DNA of 64,000 bases from Pseudomonadota bacterium (GTDB lineage Bacteria; Myxococcota_A; UBA796; SXON01), in contig JAUXQH010000145.1 in assembly GCA_030685065.1 (NCBI GenBank), forward strand, positions 1 through 64,000. The letters are read 5' to 3'. Position numbers and translations under genes: made by a program. The notes below the pieces were generated by a model. That model was not told the DNA's origin, made no database searches, and saw nothing but the letters and a program-made list of their open reading frames with translations. Positions 49,796 to 57,847 of the stretch are shown one piece after another; positions within the stretch are counted from its first letter, which is position 1; every line of letters begins with the position of its first letter.

Positions 49796-50629
49796 CTACG
49801 CCGAGGGTCGGCGGCGCGCGAAGAGCGAGATCAGGCCGAGCGCGAGGAGGCCGTAGCCCCGGTACGCTGGCGTGCTGGTACAGCCGCATCCGCTGCTTCC
49901 GCCCCCCGTGTCCGAATCTTCCGTGCCGTTGACGTACACGGTGTCGGGGTCGGAGGTCTCCGTGCCGTCGGAAACCGTCAGCGAGATCTCGTAGGTTCCG
50001 GCTACGTCCACGGTGAAGCGGGGCGTGGCGGACGTGGTGGACGAGAGCGTGGCGACAGAGCCGGACGGGCGCCTGACCAGCGTCCAGGCGAACTGGAGCG
50101 GGTCGGACTCGGGGTCGGAGGAGGAGGAGCCGTTGAGGTTCACCGAGCCGCCGACGGGGACGGACTGGTCGGGCCCGGCGTTCGCGACCGGGGCACCGTT
50201 GTTCATCGTGGCGGTGATCTCGACGGTGTCCTCTTCGCTCTGCAGCGCGCCGTCGCTGACGATCAGGCCTACGACGTAGCGGCCGGCGGCGTCGGGGATG
50301 AACTGGGGATCCGGGCGATCGTCGTCGAGCAGCGTGGCGACGGACGAGCCGGGCTGCGTGATCAGGCGCCAGGTGTAGAGGAGGGGGTCCTCGTCGGGGT
50401 CGAACGAGCCCGCGCCGTCGAGCGAGACGACGATGCCCACGCTCGCATCGTCATCGAGGCCGGCGTCCGCCACCGGCGCCTCGTTGCCGTCCTCCGCGCT
50501 GTCGAGGGGATCCCCGCTGTCGAGCGGCAGGCCCGTGTCGGCGCTGTCGAGATCGCGGCCGTTCCCGTCCTTTCGTTCGGGGTTGGTTTCGAGGCCGAGG
50601 CAGCCGGTCAGCAAGAAGAGGATGGTCAC
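49796..50629 (-). CDS. PKD-repeat surface protein with MYXO-CTERM-like sorting tail
   Basis: A 277-residue protein with a lipobox (GTG start, FLLTGC), a Asp-Ser-Gly-rich linker (DSADTGLPLDSGDPLDSAED), and two PKD-like domains each with an AxAGxDxxxxxG core (EAPVADAGLDDDASVG; APVANAGPDQSVPVGG) and SDPESDPLQFAWTL. The C-terminal tail is Gly/Ser-rich, with CGC, a hydrophobic stretch GYGLLALGLISLFA and terminal RRRPSA, the Cys/helix/Arg layout of MYXO-CTERM sorting signals. It suggests display at the cell surface through processing in the outer membrane. Start by signal logic; no ATG in frame nearby. Confidence 0.75.
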   Translation of the reverse strand: MTILFLLTGCLGLETNPERKDGNGRDLDSADTGLPLDSGDPLDSAEDGNEAPVADAGLDDDASVGIVVSLDGAGSFDPDEDPLLYTWRLITQPGSSVATLLDDDRPDPQFIPDAAGRYVVGLIVSDGALQSEEDTVEITATMNNGAPVANAGPDQSVPVGGSVNLNGSSSSDPESDPLQFAWTLVRRPSGSVATLSSTTSATPRFTVDVAGTYEISLTVSDGTETSDPDTVYVNGTEDSDTGGGSSGCGCTSTPAYRGYGLLALGLISLFARRRPSA

Positions 50630-50679
50630 GTCCCCAAGATACCGGAAGTACGCGGTGGATGGCGACTGTTGTCGCGTCG

Positions 50680-52605
50680 TCACGGTAGGCTCCCGGGGCG
50701 CGCGCGCCCGCTCGTCAGCGCCTCGGCGCCGAGCAGCGCGCACCCGATGTGCTGGACCGAGTCGATCTGCACGTCGAGCGCGCCGACGGTGTCCCGAAAA
50801 CCGCCGAGCAGCGCCTCGGGGCGGCCGAGCAGCGGCGCGTCCGCCGCGCGGTACTGCGCGGCCAGAAAAACGCGGCCCCAGGAGAGCGCGGCCTCCACGA
50901 GCGCGGGGGCCCGGTTGTCCCAGGCATGCGCGATGACCGCCTCCGCGCCGCCGGCGCCCGGACCGGTGGCCGGCACGATGCCGCCGCCGTCCGTCGGCGT
51001 GCCCCACCGTTCGCTCGCGACGTAGGCGGCGCAGATCCCCGCGCCCGCCGACACGCCGCGCACGTCGCGGATCGCGCGCGCCGCGAGGCAGGTCCAGTGT
51101 TCGTCCCCCGTCGCCGCCGGGTTCGCCGAGCCCATGTAGTCGCCCGACTCGAGGTAGCGGATGGCGCGGTCGAGCGCGGCCGTCCCCTCCGTGAGCCCGA
51201 CACGCTCGGCCGCCGCGAGCGCGAGCATGGCCTGGCCTTGCCCGTAGGCGTTCGCGTGCTGCTGGGGAAACGTCGCGTCCCGGACCCGCATGTCGCCCCG
51301 CACCTTGCCGGTCGCATCGACCGAGGCCGCGAGCTGGCGCACGTAGGCGCGAAGCAGGGGCTCGTTCGCGCGGCGCACCGTGAGCGCGAGGGCGCCGAGG
51401 GCCGTCGTGCCGATCCAGGCCTTGCCGTCGTCGCGGGTGGGGTCGAGCACGTAGGCCCGGCCGTCTTCCGTGCGCGCGCTGGTCGTGTCGAGGTGCGCGA
51501 GCGCGGCGTCCGCCGCCGTTGCCGCGGTCGTGTCCCCGGTTGCGGCCCACGCGCGCGCGAGGAACCAGGCGGTGCCCGCGTGGCGTGGGTAGTTGTAGCC
51601 GGCGCCCGGCTCGCCGCTCGGGCCCTTCACGATGTAGGTGAACCGGCCGTCGCTCGACTGGCCCCGCGCGAGGTGCGCGACGGCGGCGTGGATCGCCGTG
51701 TCGACCGTTTCGGTGTCGAACGTCCCCGGGCCGGGGGCCCAGCCACGTTCCAGCTCGACCACGCCGCCCGCCGACACCAGCGCCGAGCGCCAGCGCGTGG
51801 TCGGGGCCCGCGCCACCGGCGCGAAGAACCCCGGGAGCAGCTCGGCGCGGGAGAGCGAGCGCGCCAGCAGGGCAGGGGAGCGAGCGTCCGAGGCCCCGGG
51901 TGCGTCGGTGCCCGGGCGCGCGAGCGATGCGGGGAGGGCGCGAACGGCGATGTCGACGAGCAGGGCGTCGCGGACGCCCGGCGCGCGGGAGGGGATCGCG
52001 TCCGCGAGGTCGGCGCCGGTCACGGTCACCGGATCTCCCGGGATGCCCGCGCGGAGCGGGGTCACGCGGACGCGCGCCGCCGGGGCAAGGTGCAGGGTGG
52101 CCAGCGCTTCCGGCTCCGCGCCTGACCACCGCCCCCACAACGCGCCGGCAACGTCCGGCACCCGCTCGCTGTCGGGGTGGGTGGAGGAGGGAACGAGCCC
52201 GCCGATCGCGGGCAGGAGGGCCAGCGGCAGGACGGCGGCCATCTTTCCGGGCCCGCTGCCGCTTCCCCTCGTCTGCCACAGCCGGGTCAGCGGGAAGCCC
52301 AGCACCCACGGCAGCGCGAGGACGGAGCCCCCGAGCAGGCTGATGGACTGTTGGCCCGTCATCGGGCCGAACACGCGCTCGACATGCAGCGCGACGGCGG
52401 CGAAGCGCCCGTACACGGCCAGCACGAGGGCGAGGCTGACGAGGTGGATCCACGCCTCCCACCGCGGCCGGCGCGCGACGCCCAGCACCTGCACCGCCGC
52501 TGCCGCCGCGATCAGCCCCGCGTCTACGTTCCAGCGGTGCGAGAGCTCCCAGGCGGCGCCCGCGTAGACCGCGGCCTGGGCGAGGTGCAACAAGACCAGG
52601 ATCAT
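50680..52605 (-). CDS. Membrane protein with alpha/alpha-toroid (squalene cyclase-like) domain
   Basis: A 641-residue protein. The first 160 residues hold about four membrane helices (MILVLLHLAQAAVYAGAAW, then ALVLAVYGRFAAVALH and so on). Residues about 290-600 form helical repeats with the pattern TAIHAAVAHLARGQSSDGRFTY, GTAWFLARAWAATGD, AWIGTTALGALALTVR, QGQAMLALAAAERV and WTCLAARAIRDV, the alternating helices of an alpha/alpha-toroid fold as in prenyltransferases and terpene cyclases. No DxDD acid motif of squalene cyclase is seen, so the enzymatic role is doubtful. ATG 52605 is chosen as the beginning of the first helix. Transcribed with the following PKD gene. Confidence 0.55.
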   Translation of the reverse strand: MILVLLHLAQAAVYAGAAWELSHRWNVDAGLIAAAAAVQVLGVARRPRWEAWIHLVSLALVLAVYGRFAAVALHVERVFGPMTGQQSISLLGGSVLALPWVLGFPLTRLWQTRGSGSGPGKMAAVLPLALLPAIGGLVPSSTHPDSERVPDVAGALWGRWSGAEPEALATLHLAPAARVRVTPLRAGIPGDPVTVTGADLADAIPSRAPGVRDALLVDIAVRALPASLARPGTDAPGASDARSPALLARSLSRAELLPGFFAPVARAPTTRWRSALVSAGGVVELERGWAPGPGTFDTETVDTAIHAAVAHLARGQSSDGRFTYIVKGPSGEPGAGYNYPRHAGTAWFLARAWAATGDTTAATAADAALAHLDTTSARTEDGRAYVLDPTRDDGKAWIGTTALGALALTVRRANEPLLRAYVRQLAASVDATGKVRGDMRVRDATFPQQHANAYGQGQAMLALAAAERVGLTEGTAALDRAIRYLESGDYMGSANPAATGDEHWTCLAARAIRDVRGVSAGAGICAAYVASERWGTPTDGGGIVPATGPGAGGAEAVIAHAWDNRAPALVEAALSWGRVFLAAQYRAADAPLLGRPEALLGGFRDTVGALDVQIDSVQHIGCALLGAEALTSGRARPGSLP

Positions 52606-52612
52606 CGGCGCA

Positions 52613-54628
52613 TCAGAACTGGAAGACCGTCCCGGCGGAGATCTGGGGGATGACGCCAACGTCCTCCACGTCCTTCTGCATCTGGTCCAGCTTCTCGCCC
52701 CAGATGATCCCCACCGACAGGTTGAGGTTCAGCCCGAAGTTGTCGGCGACCATGAAGTCCGCCCCGGCGCGACCCCGGGCGCCGAGCGCGAGGTCGAACG
52801 TCTTGGTGTAGGGCGTGAGGGTGAGGTCGAGCCCGCCGTACGGCCGCACCGCGTTCTTCGAGCTCTTGTAGAGCACGCCGAAGTTGATGGGGAGGATGGT
52901 CTGCCAGGGGTTCGGATTGATCTCGCTCTCGTCGACGCCCTGCTCGATCGCGAGCTGGGAGACGACGTTCTCCGAGTACTGGCGCTGGGTGGAGAAGCCC
53001 TCGATCCCCGCGATGATCTGCACCGTCGGCGCGACCGGGATGGCGAGCTCGGCGCCGTAGGTCACGAAGTTGAACTCGAAGTAGCGCGAGTAGCCCCCAC
53101 GCACCGCGAGCCCGATCCCCGGCTTCGCGTCTTCCTTCTCGATGCGCGTGCTCGAGCGGCTGCCCCGGTCGTCCTCGTCGAACCGCCTGGAGGCGCTCGA
53201 CGAGCCCGACGTGCGCGAGCTCGAAGAGGAGCGACTGGAACGGGAGTCCCGATCGTCCTCGTCCTCGTCGAAGTTCGGGCGGGAGCTCGACCTGGACCTC
53301 GGCTTGTCCTCCTCGTCTTCGTCGAAGTCGGCGAGGTCCTCGTCCTCCTCCTCGGCGTCCGGGTCCTCCTCTTCGTCTTCGCCGAGGTCCTCGTCGAGGT
53401 CCTCGTCGAGGTCGCGGGAGGTGGCGCGGCTGGAGGATGCGGTCGACCGGGACGAGCTGGTGGACCGGCTCGTCACGCGGGGCGCCTCTTCTTCCTCTTC
53501 GTCCTCCTCTACTTCGGCGGCTTCCTCTTCCTCGGCGTCTTCGGTTTCGATGGCCATGAGCCCCACCGAAGACCCGAACGAGAAGTCCTCGTCATCTCCG
53601 GACGACGACGCGCTCGCGTCCTCCTCCTCTTCGGCCTCGGCGGCCTCACGCTGGCGTCGGGCTGCTTCGGCCTTGGCCCGGGCCGCCTGGCGCGAAGCCT
53701 CTTCGGCCTCCTCCTCTTCACGGGCCAACCGCTCGGCATCCTCGCGGGCGCGGCGCTCCGCGTCGGCCTTGGCCTTGGCCTTGGCGGCGGCCTGTGCCTC
53801 GGCTTCCGCCTTGGCCTCGGCCTCGGCTTCGGCCTTGGCTTTCGCCGCGGCGTCCGCCTTGGCCTTCGCCGCTGCCTTCGCGGCCGCGTCGGCCTTGGCC
53901 TTCGCCGCGTCGGCGGCGCTCGTGTCCTCCATCTCGAAGTCGTCCCCGTCATCTTCTTCGTCCGAGAGCGTGCGCGCCTTCGAGCCGGAGGTGTCGATGC
54001 GGGTCTTCGAGGTCACCGGGCCGTCGGAGACGCCCGACTTGGAGGTCGAGGTGGTCGACTTCGGCTTGCTGGCCGTCGGCTTGGGCTCGGACTCGAACGC
54101 GAACCCGTCTTCTTCCTCATCGGAGAACGAGGGCGGCGGCGCGGCGGCGGCGGCGGTCGCGGCGGGCGACTGGCCCGAGACGATCTGCTTCACCCACTTG
54201 CCGGCGTTGTCCGCGAGCGTGCCCGGATCGGACGCCACGTCGAAGGTGGCCTTGCTGCGGATCGTGTTCTTGCCCGCGTCATAGAGCACCAGCGACACGA
54301 GGATGCCCTTTCCGCCGGGCGCGATGATGCCCGTGAGCACGGAGTCGACCCCCGCGCTCTTGGCGATGGCGCCGAGGCAGCTGGTCGACGTGAGGCACTT
54401 CTCATTGAGGGTCGACGGGGCTGCGGGGAGCTCCGTGACGGTCTCGAACGCGCCGGAGAAGTCCAGCTCGGAGCTGATGAGCCCCGTGACCGCCCCGATC
54501 ACCTTGGCGTCGACGCCCTTGGCGACCAGCGGGGTGACCACGGCGGTGGCGGCCGACGCGATGCCGGGCGCGAACAGCGCGAGGAGCAGGGGAGCGATGC
54601 GAGAGGCGCGGGGGGCGCGGCGCGACAT
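52613..54628 (-). CDS. Secreted protein with Lys/Ala coiled coil, acidic repeats and C-terminal beta-barrel
   Basis: A 671-residue protein with five parts: signal peptide (cleaved near ASA-AT), an N-terminal domain of about 130 residues (TPLVAKGVDAKVIGAVTGLISS; similar to TolB-type N-terminal or Myxococcota adventurous-gliding domains), an Ala/Lys/Glu coiled coil of about 90 residues (TolA-like), a long Asp/Glu/Ser region (DLDEDLDEDLGED) with basic RSRSSSRPNF patches, and a C-terminal beta-rich region ending in the strand GTVFQF that looks like an outer-membrane barrel. It may bridge the periplasm. The ATG at 54628 starts the signal peptide. Confidence 0.6.
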   Translation of the reverse strand: MSRRAPRASRIAPLLLALFAPGIASAATAVVTPLVAKGVDAKVIGAVTGLISSELDFSGAFETVTELPAAPSTLNEKCLTSTSCLGAIAKSAGVDSVLTGIIAPGGKGILVSLVLYDAGKNTIRSKATFDVASDPGTLADNAGKWVKQIVSGQSPAATAAAAAPPPSFSDEEEDGFAFESEPKPTASKPKSTTSTSKSGVSDGPVTSKTRIDTSGSKARTLSDEEDDGDDFEMEDTSAADAAKAKADAAAKAAAKAKADAAAKAKAEAEAEAKAEAEAQAAAKAKAKADAERRAREDAERLAREEEEAEEASRQAARAKAEAARRQREAAEAEEEEDASASSSGDDEDFSFGSSVGLMAIETEDAEEEEAAEVEEDEEEEEAPRVTSRSTSSSRSTASSSRATSRDLDEDLDEDLGEDEEEDPDAEEEDEDLADFDEDEEDKPRSRSSSRPNFDEDEDDRDSRSSRSSSSSRTSGSSSASRRFDEDDRGSRSSTRIEKEDAKPGIGLAVRGGYSRYFEFNFVTYGAELAIPVAPTVQIIAGIEGFSTQRQYSENVVSQLAIEQGVDESEINPNPWQTILPINFGVLYKSSKNAVRPYGGLDLTLTPYTKTFDLALGARGRAGADFMVADNFGLNLNLSVGIIWGEKLDQMQKDVEDVGVIPQISAGTVFQF

Positions 54629-54794
54629 GTGGACCTCGAAGCCCGGAAAGGCCAAACCGGGAGCTGGACAAACGATAAGCATGCCACATTTGGCCGAAGA
54701 ATGCGCGGCCCAGTGGTGCCCTTCTGCGCTCGAACAGCGCCCGTGGAACACCGGGGCTGTGGAACACTCCTCCTCGAACGCATAAGGGGCAGCC

Positions 54795-56714
54795 ATGAAC
54801 GAGCTGCCCACCCGCCGCCTTACGGGCCTCGCGATCATCGGTGCCGCGGCCGGCGCCGGGGCGCTTTTCGGGAGCGCCGAGGGCGCGCGGGTGGTCATCG
54901 GCCAGCGCCTTCTGTTGGGTGACATCGAAGTGGTCGCGCTCCTCCTTCTCGGCGCGCTCGGCGGCGCGGCGCTCTCCGCGGCCGGCTCGCTCCCGTTGGT
55001 GGCCCTCCAGACGTGGGGGCTTGCGCCGCGTCCGCTCGGCCGCGCGCGGTGGCTCGGGTTCGTCTGGGGCATGTGGGTGCCGATCGTCGGCTCGGCGGGG
55101 GTGGCCTGGTTCACGGATCCACCGCCCTTCACCGAGCCGTTCCCGTTCCAGGGCAACCCCGCGGTGTTCGCGGCCCTGGTCGTCGCGATCGGGGCGCTGT
55201 TCGGGGTGGTCTACCAGGGCGCCCGTGGGGCCCGCGCGGTCTCGGGGGCCGCGCTCTCGCTCGCGGTCGGGGTGGCGGCCTGGGTCTACGCCGCGGTCGA
55301 TCCGCCGCCCGCCCCGTCCAAGCCGCTGCCGGCGGGCGCGCCGAACGTGCTCCTCGTCACGTTGGACACCACGCGCGCGGATCGGATGGGCGCGTATGGG
55401 AACGAGCACATGCAGACCCGCGCGTTCGACGCGCTCGCGGCCCAGGGGGCCCTGTTCACCGCGGCCTCCGCCGTCGCGCCCGTCACCGGGCCGAGCCACG
55501 CGAGCATGCTCAGCGGGCGGGGGCCGTGGGACCACGGCGTCCTGCTCAACGGCGTGCCGCTCCCCGAGGCGCCGCTCCTGGCCGAGCTGCTCCACGAGCG
55601 CGGCTACGCGACCGGCGCCTTCGTCAGCGCCTACGTGCTCGATGGCGAGCTCGGCTTCGCGCGCGGCTTCGAGGTCTATGACGATGACTTCGGCTGGCTC
55701 CCCGGTGTCAGCGCGCTCCTGCCCGCCCGCCTGTTGGCGATGGCCCGACGCCACGCCGATCCCGACGAGGTCCTGGAGCGGCGCGGCGCGGACACCGTCG
55801 ATCAGGCGCTGACCTGGATCGGCCAGCGCCCCGGCGGCGCCTGGTTCTTGTGGGTGCACCTGTTCGACGCGCACGGCCCCTACATGCCGGCGCCCCCCTA
55901 CGACACCCTGTACTACCAGGGGGACGCGCGGGATCCCGCCAACACGTCGATGGGGCCGGTGCAGAACATCGCCCCCTACCTGAAGAAGAGCCTCGCCGGC
56001 GTGACCGATCTCAAGTACGTCCTCGCGCAGTACGACGGCGAGGTGTCCTACGCGGACGCCCAGCTGGCGCGCCTGCTCGCGGCGGTCGACACGCAGAACA
56101 CGCTGGTGGCCGTGATGGGCGACCACGGCGAGTCCCTCGGCGAGCACGGGGTCTGGTTCAACCACGGGGACGACGTGTACGAGTCGAGCGTGCACGTGCC
56201 GTTCGCCCTCCGGTGGCCCGGCCGCGTGCCGGTCACCCGCGTCACGAGCCCGGTCGAGGGCACGGATCTCACGCCGACCCTCCTCGATCTGGTCGGGATT
56301 CCCGTCCCGGAGGACATGACCGGGCAGAGCGCGGTGCCGACGATGGCGGGCGGGCCCGGCCGCGCGATGGCGAGCGCGATGTGCTTCGACCGCGTCGCGA
56401 ACCTCGCGGCGCGGGAGGCGGGCACGATCACGGGGCCGAAGTACCGCATGGCGGGCCTCCGCGGGCCCAACAGCCGGTTCGTGGCCCGCGAGGTCGACGG
56501 GACGTCGTCCTACTTCGACCTGTCCGCCGATCCGCTCGGCGTGGTCGATGTCGTGGGCCCGGTCGGCGCCTCGCCCGAAGGCGGCGAGCTCCTCTCCCTG
56601 CTCCGGGCGAGGGCCACGGCCCTCTTCACGGGGAGCGACACCTCGCGGAGCGCCGTCGATCTCGCCGACGAGGAGCGCGAGCGCCTCGAGGCGCTCGGCT
56701 ACATGGAGCCCTGA
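54795..56714 (+). CDS. Membrane-anchored sulfatase-superfamily enzyme with Thr at the nucleophile site
   Basis: A 639-residue protein with about five N-terminal membrane helices (residues 10-170) and a periplasmic alkaline-phosphatase/sulfatase domain. The first metal ligands are in NVLLVTLDTTRADRMGAYGN; the nucleophile region reads VAPVTGPSHAS, with Thr231 where sulfatases have Cys or Ser in CxPSR, so it is more like phospho- or lipid-transferases than an FGE-activated sulfatase; later metal ligands are in VMGDHGESLGEHG and FNHGDD. It may modify a lipid or glycan. The next gene starts directly after its stop. Confidence 0.8.
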   Translation: MNELPTRRLTGLAIIGAAAGAGALFGSAEGARVVIGQRLLLGDIEVVALLLLGALGGAALSAAGSLPLVALQTWGLAPRPLGRARWLGFVWGMWVPIVGSAGVAWFTDPPPFTEPFPFQGNPAVFAALVVAIGALFGVVYQGARGARAVSGAALSLAVGVAAWVYAAVDPPPAPSKPLPAGAPNVLLVTLDTTRADRMGAYGNEHMQTRAFDALAAQGALFTAASAVAPVTGPSHASMLSGRGPWDHGVLLNGVPLPEAPLLAELLHERGYATGAFVSAYVLDGELGFARGFEVYDDDFGWLPGVSALLPARLLAMARRHADPDEVLERRGADTVDQALTWIGQRPGGAWFLWVHLFDAHGPYMPAPPYDTLYYQGDARDPANTSMGPVQNIAPYLKKSLAGVTDLKYVLAQYDGEVSYADAQLARLLAAVDTQNTLVAVMGDHGESLGEHGVWFNHGDDVYESSVHVPFALRWPGRVPVTRVTSPVEGTDLTPTLLDLVGIPVPEDMTGQSAVPTMAGGPGRAMASAMCFDRVANLAAREAGTITGPKYRMAGLRGPNSRFVAREVDGTSSYFDLSADPLGVVDVVGPVGASPEGGELLSLLRARATALFTGSDTSRSAVDLADEERERLEALGYMEP

Positions 56715-57644
56715 ATGGTCGTCGGTGAATCTCCCACGAAGGACCTGTACCGGCGCGTCGTCTGGGGCCCCTGGCGCGAGGCCTTGGAGCGCGGCCCGTT
56801 CGGCTTCGAGTACGTCGCCAACCGGCGGCTGGGCCTGGTCGCGGGCCTCCTGGTGAGCCGGCGTGCGGGCGGCACCCGGGCGCGGGTCGAGGCGAACCTG
56901 GGGCGCGCCTTCCCCCAGCGTACCGATCTGGCGCGGGTGGCCCGTCGCACCTTCGGCGCCCACTTCGTCAACCAGTACGCGAGCTTTGCGTTCGGGCGCA
57001 TCACCGCCGACAACTGGCCCCGCTACCTGGTGTGGGAGGGCCTGGAGCACGTCGAGGCCGCCCGGGCCGCCGGCGAGGGGCTCGTGCTCGTGCACCCCCA
57101 CATGGGCCCCGCGCAGCTCCCCCTCTGCGTGCTAGGCGCCATGGGGTTTCCCGTGCACCAGGTCGGCGGCGGCGAGCCCCAGGTCGAGAAGTCCGAGGGC
57201 GGGCGCCGGGCCAGCGAGCTGCGTCACCGCCTCGAGGCCCGCATGCCGGTGACCCTCCACGACGGCGCCGGCTACCTCCGCAAGGTGCTGCGCGCCTTGG
57301 CGAGCGGCGAGATCGTGCTCACCGCGTGTGACGGCACCGGGGGCGGCAAGGAGATCGGGCGCCGTCTCGAGCGCACGGTGCTCGGCCAACGCATGCGCGT
57401 GCCGGTCGGCGGCTTCTGGCTCGCGTGCAAGGCCAAGGCCCGCGTCCACACGCTCCACGTCGTCCCGGACGGCCTGCGCCACCGCGCCATCGTGGGCGCG
57501 CGCGTGCACGTCCCGACCGATCCCGACGAGGCGATGGAGGCCGGCGCCGACGCCACGGCCGCGTTCCTCACCCGCGTGCTCGCCGCGCACGCCGAGGAGT
57601 GGCACTTCTGGGACGCGTTCGAGCCCGGCGGGCTGCTCGCATGA
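56715..57644 (+). CDS. LpxL/HtrB-like lipid acyltransferase
   Basis: A 309-residue protein of the lysophospholipid-acyltransferase group close to lipid A late acyltransferases: RVEANLGRAFPQRTDLARVARRTF, the active-site region LVLVHPHMGPAQLPL and the later GEIVLTACDGTGGGKEIGR. The acceptor motif HX4(D/E) reads H129-x4-Gln134 instead, so the catalytic dyad is altered. It probably transfers an acyl chain to a lipid or other acceptor at the inner membrane, or has lost activity. Directly follows the sulfatase-like gene; overlaps none. Confidence 0.75.
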   Translation: MVVGESPTKDLYRRVVWGPWREALERGPFGFEYVANRRLGLVAGLLVSRRAGGTRARVEANLGRAFPQRTDLARVARRTFGAHFVNQYASFAFGRITADNWPRYLVWEGLEHVEAARAAGEGLVLVHPHMGPAQLPLCVLGAMGFPVHQVGGGEPQVEKSEGGRRASELRHRLEARMPVTLHDGAGYLRKVLRALASGEIVLTACDGTGGGKEIGRRLERTVLGQRMRVPVGGFWLACKAKARVHTLHVVPDGLRHRAIVGARVHVPTDPDEAMEAGADATAAFLTRVLAAHAEEWHFWDAFEPGGLLA

Positions 57645-57686
57645 CGCGCAAGCCACGGGCACGGGGACGCCCGTCCGGATCCGATT

Positions 57687-57720
57687 CGGGGGGCAGGGGC
57701 TCCGCCCCCGCAACGCCCCG
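57687..57720 (-). repeat. GC-rich dispersed repeat, copy 3 (divergent)
   Basis: On the minus strand GGGGCGTTGCGGGGG followed by CGGAGCCCCTGCC, sharing the GGGGCGTTGCGGGGG core and the hairpin layout with copies at 25325 and 33217 but divergent in the second half. It lies in the gap before the next gene; a further GC-rich, self-complementary stretch (57781-57811) follows. Confidence 0.65.
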
Positions 57721-57847
57721 GATTCACCCCCTGTCAGGTGCCAGCGCCGGGGCGCCGAGAACCGCGTCCGGGGGCCCGGGCCGGTCCCCCCCGGAGGGGG
57801 CCCCACCGGCCCACCCCGGCCGCACGGCGCCCCGAGGAGGCACCGGA

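Noticed and set aside
57641..57847. ATG at 57641 as the start of the phosphodiesterase gene
   Set aside because: It overlaps the previous stop but would encode a dispersed repeat; the GTG at 57848 has GAGGAGG at ideal distance and starts before the membrane helix.
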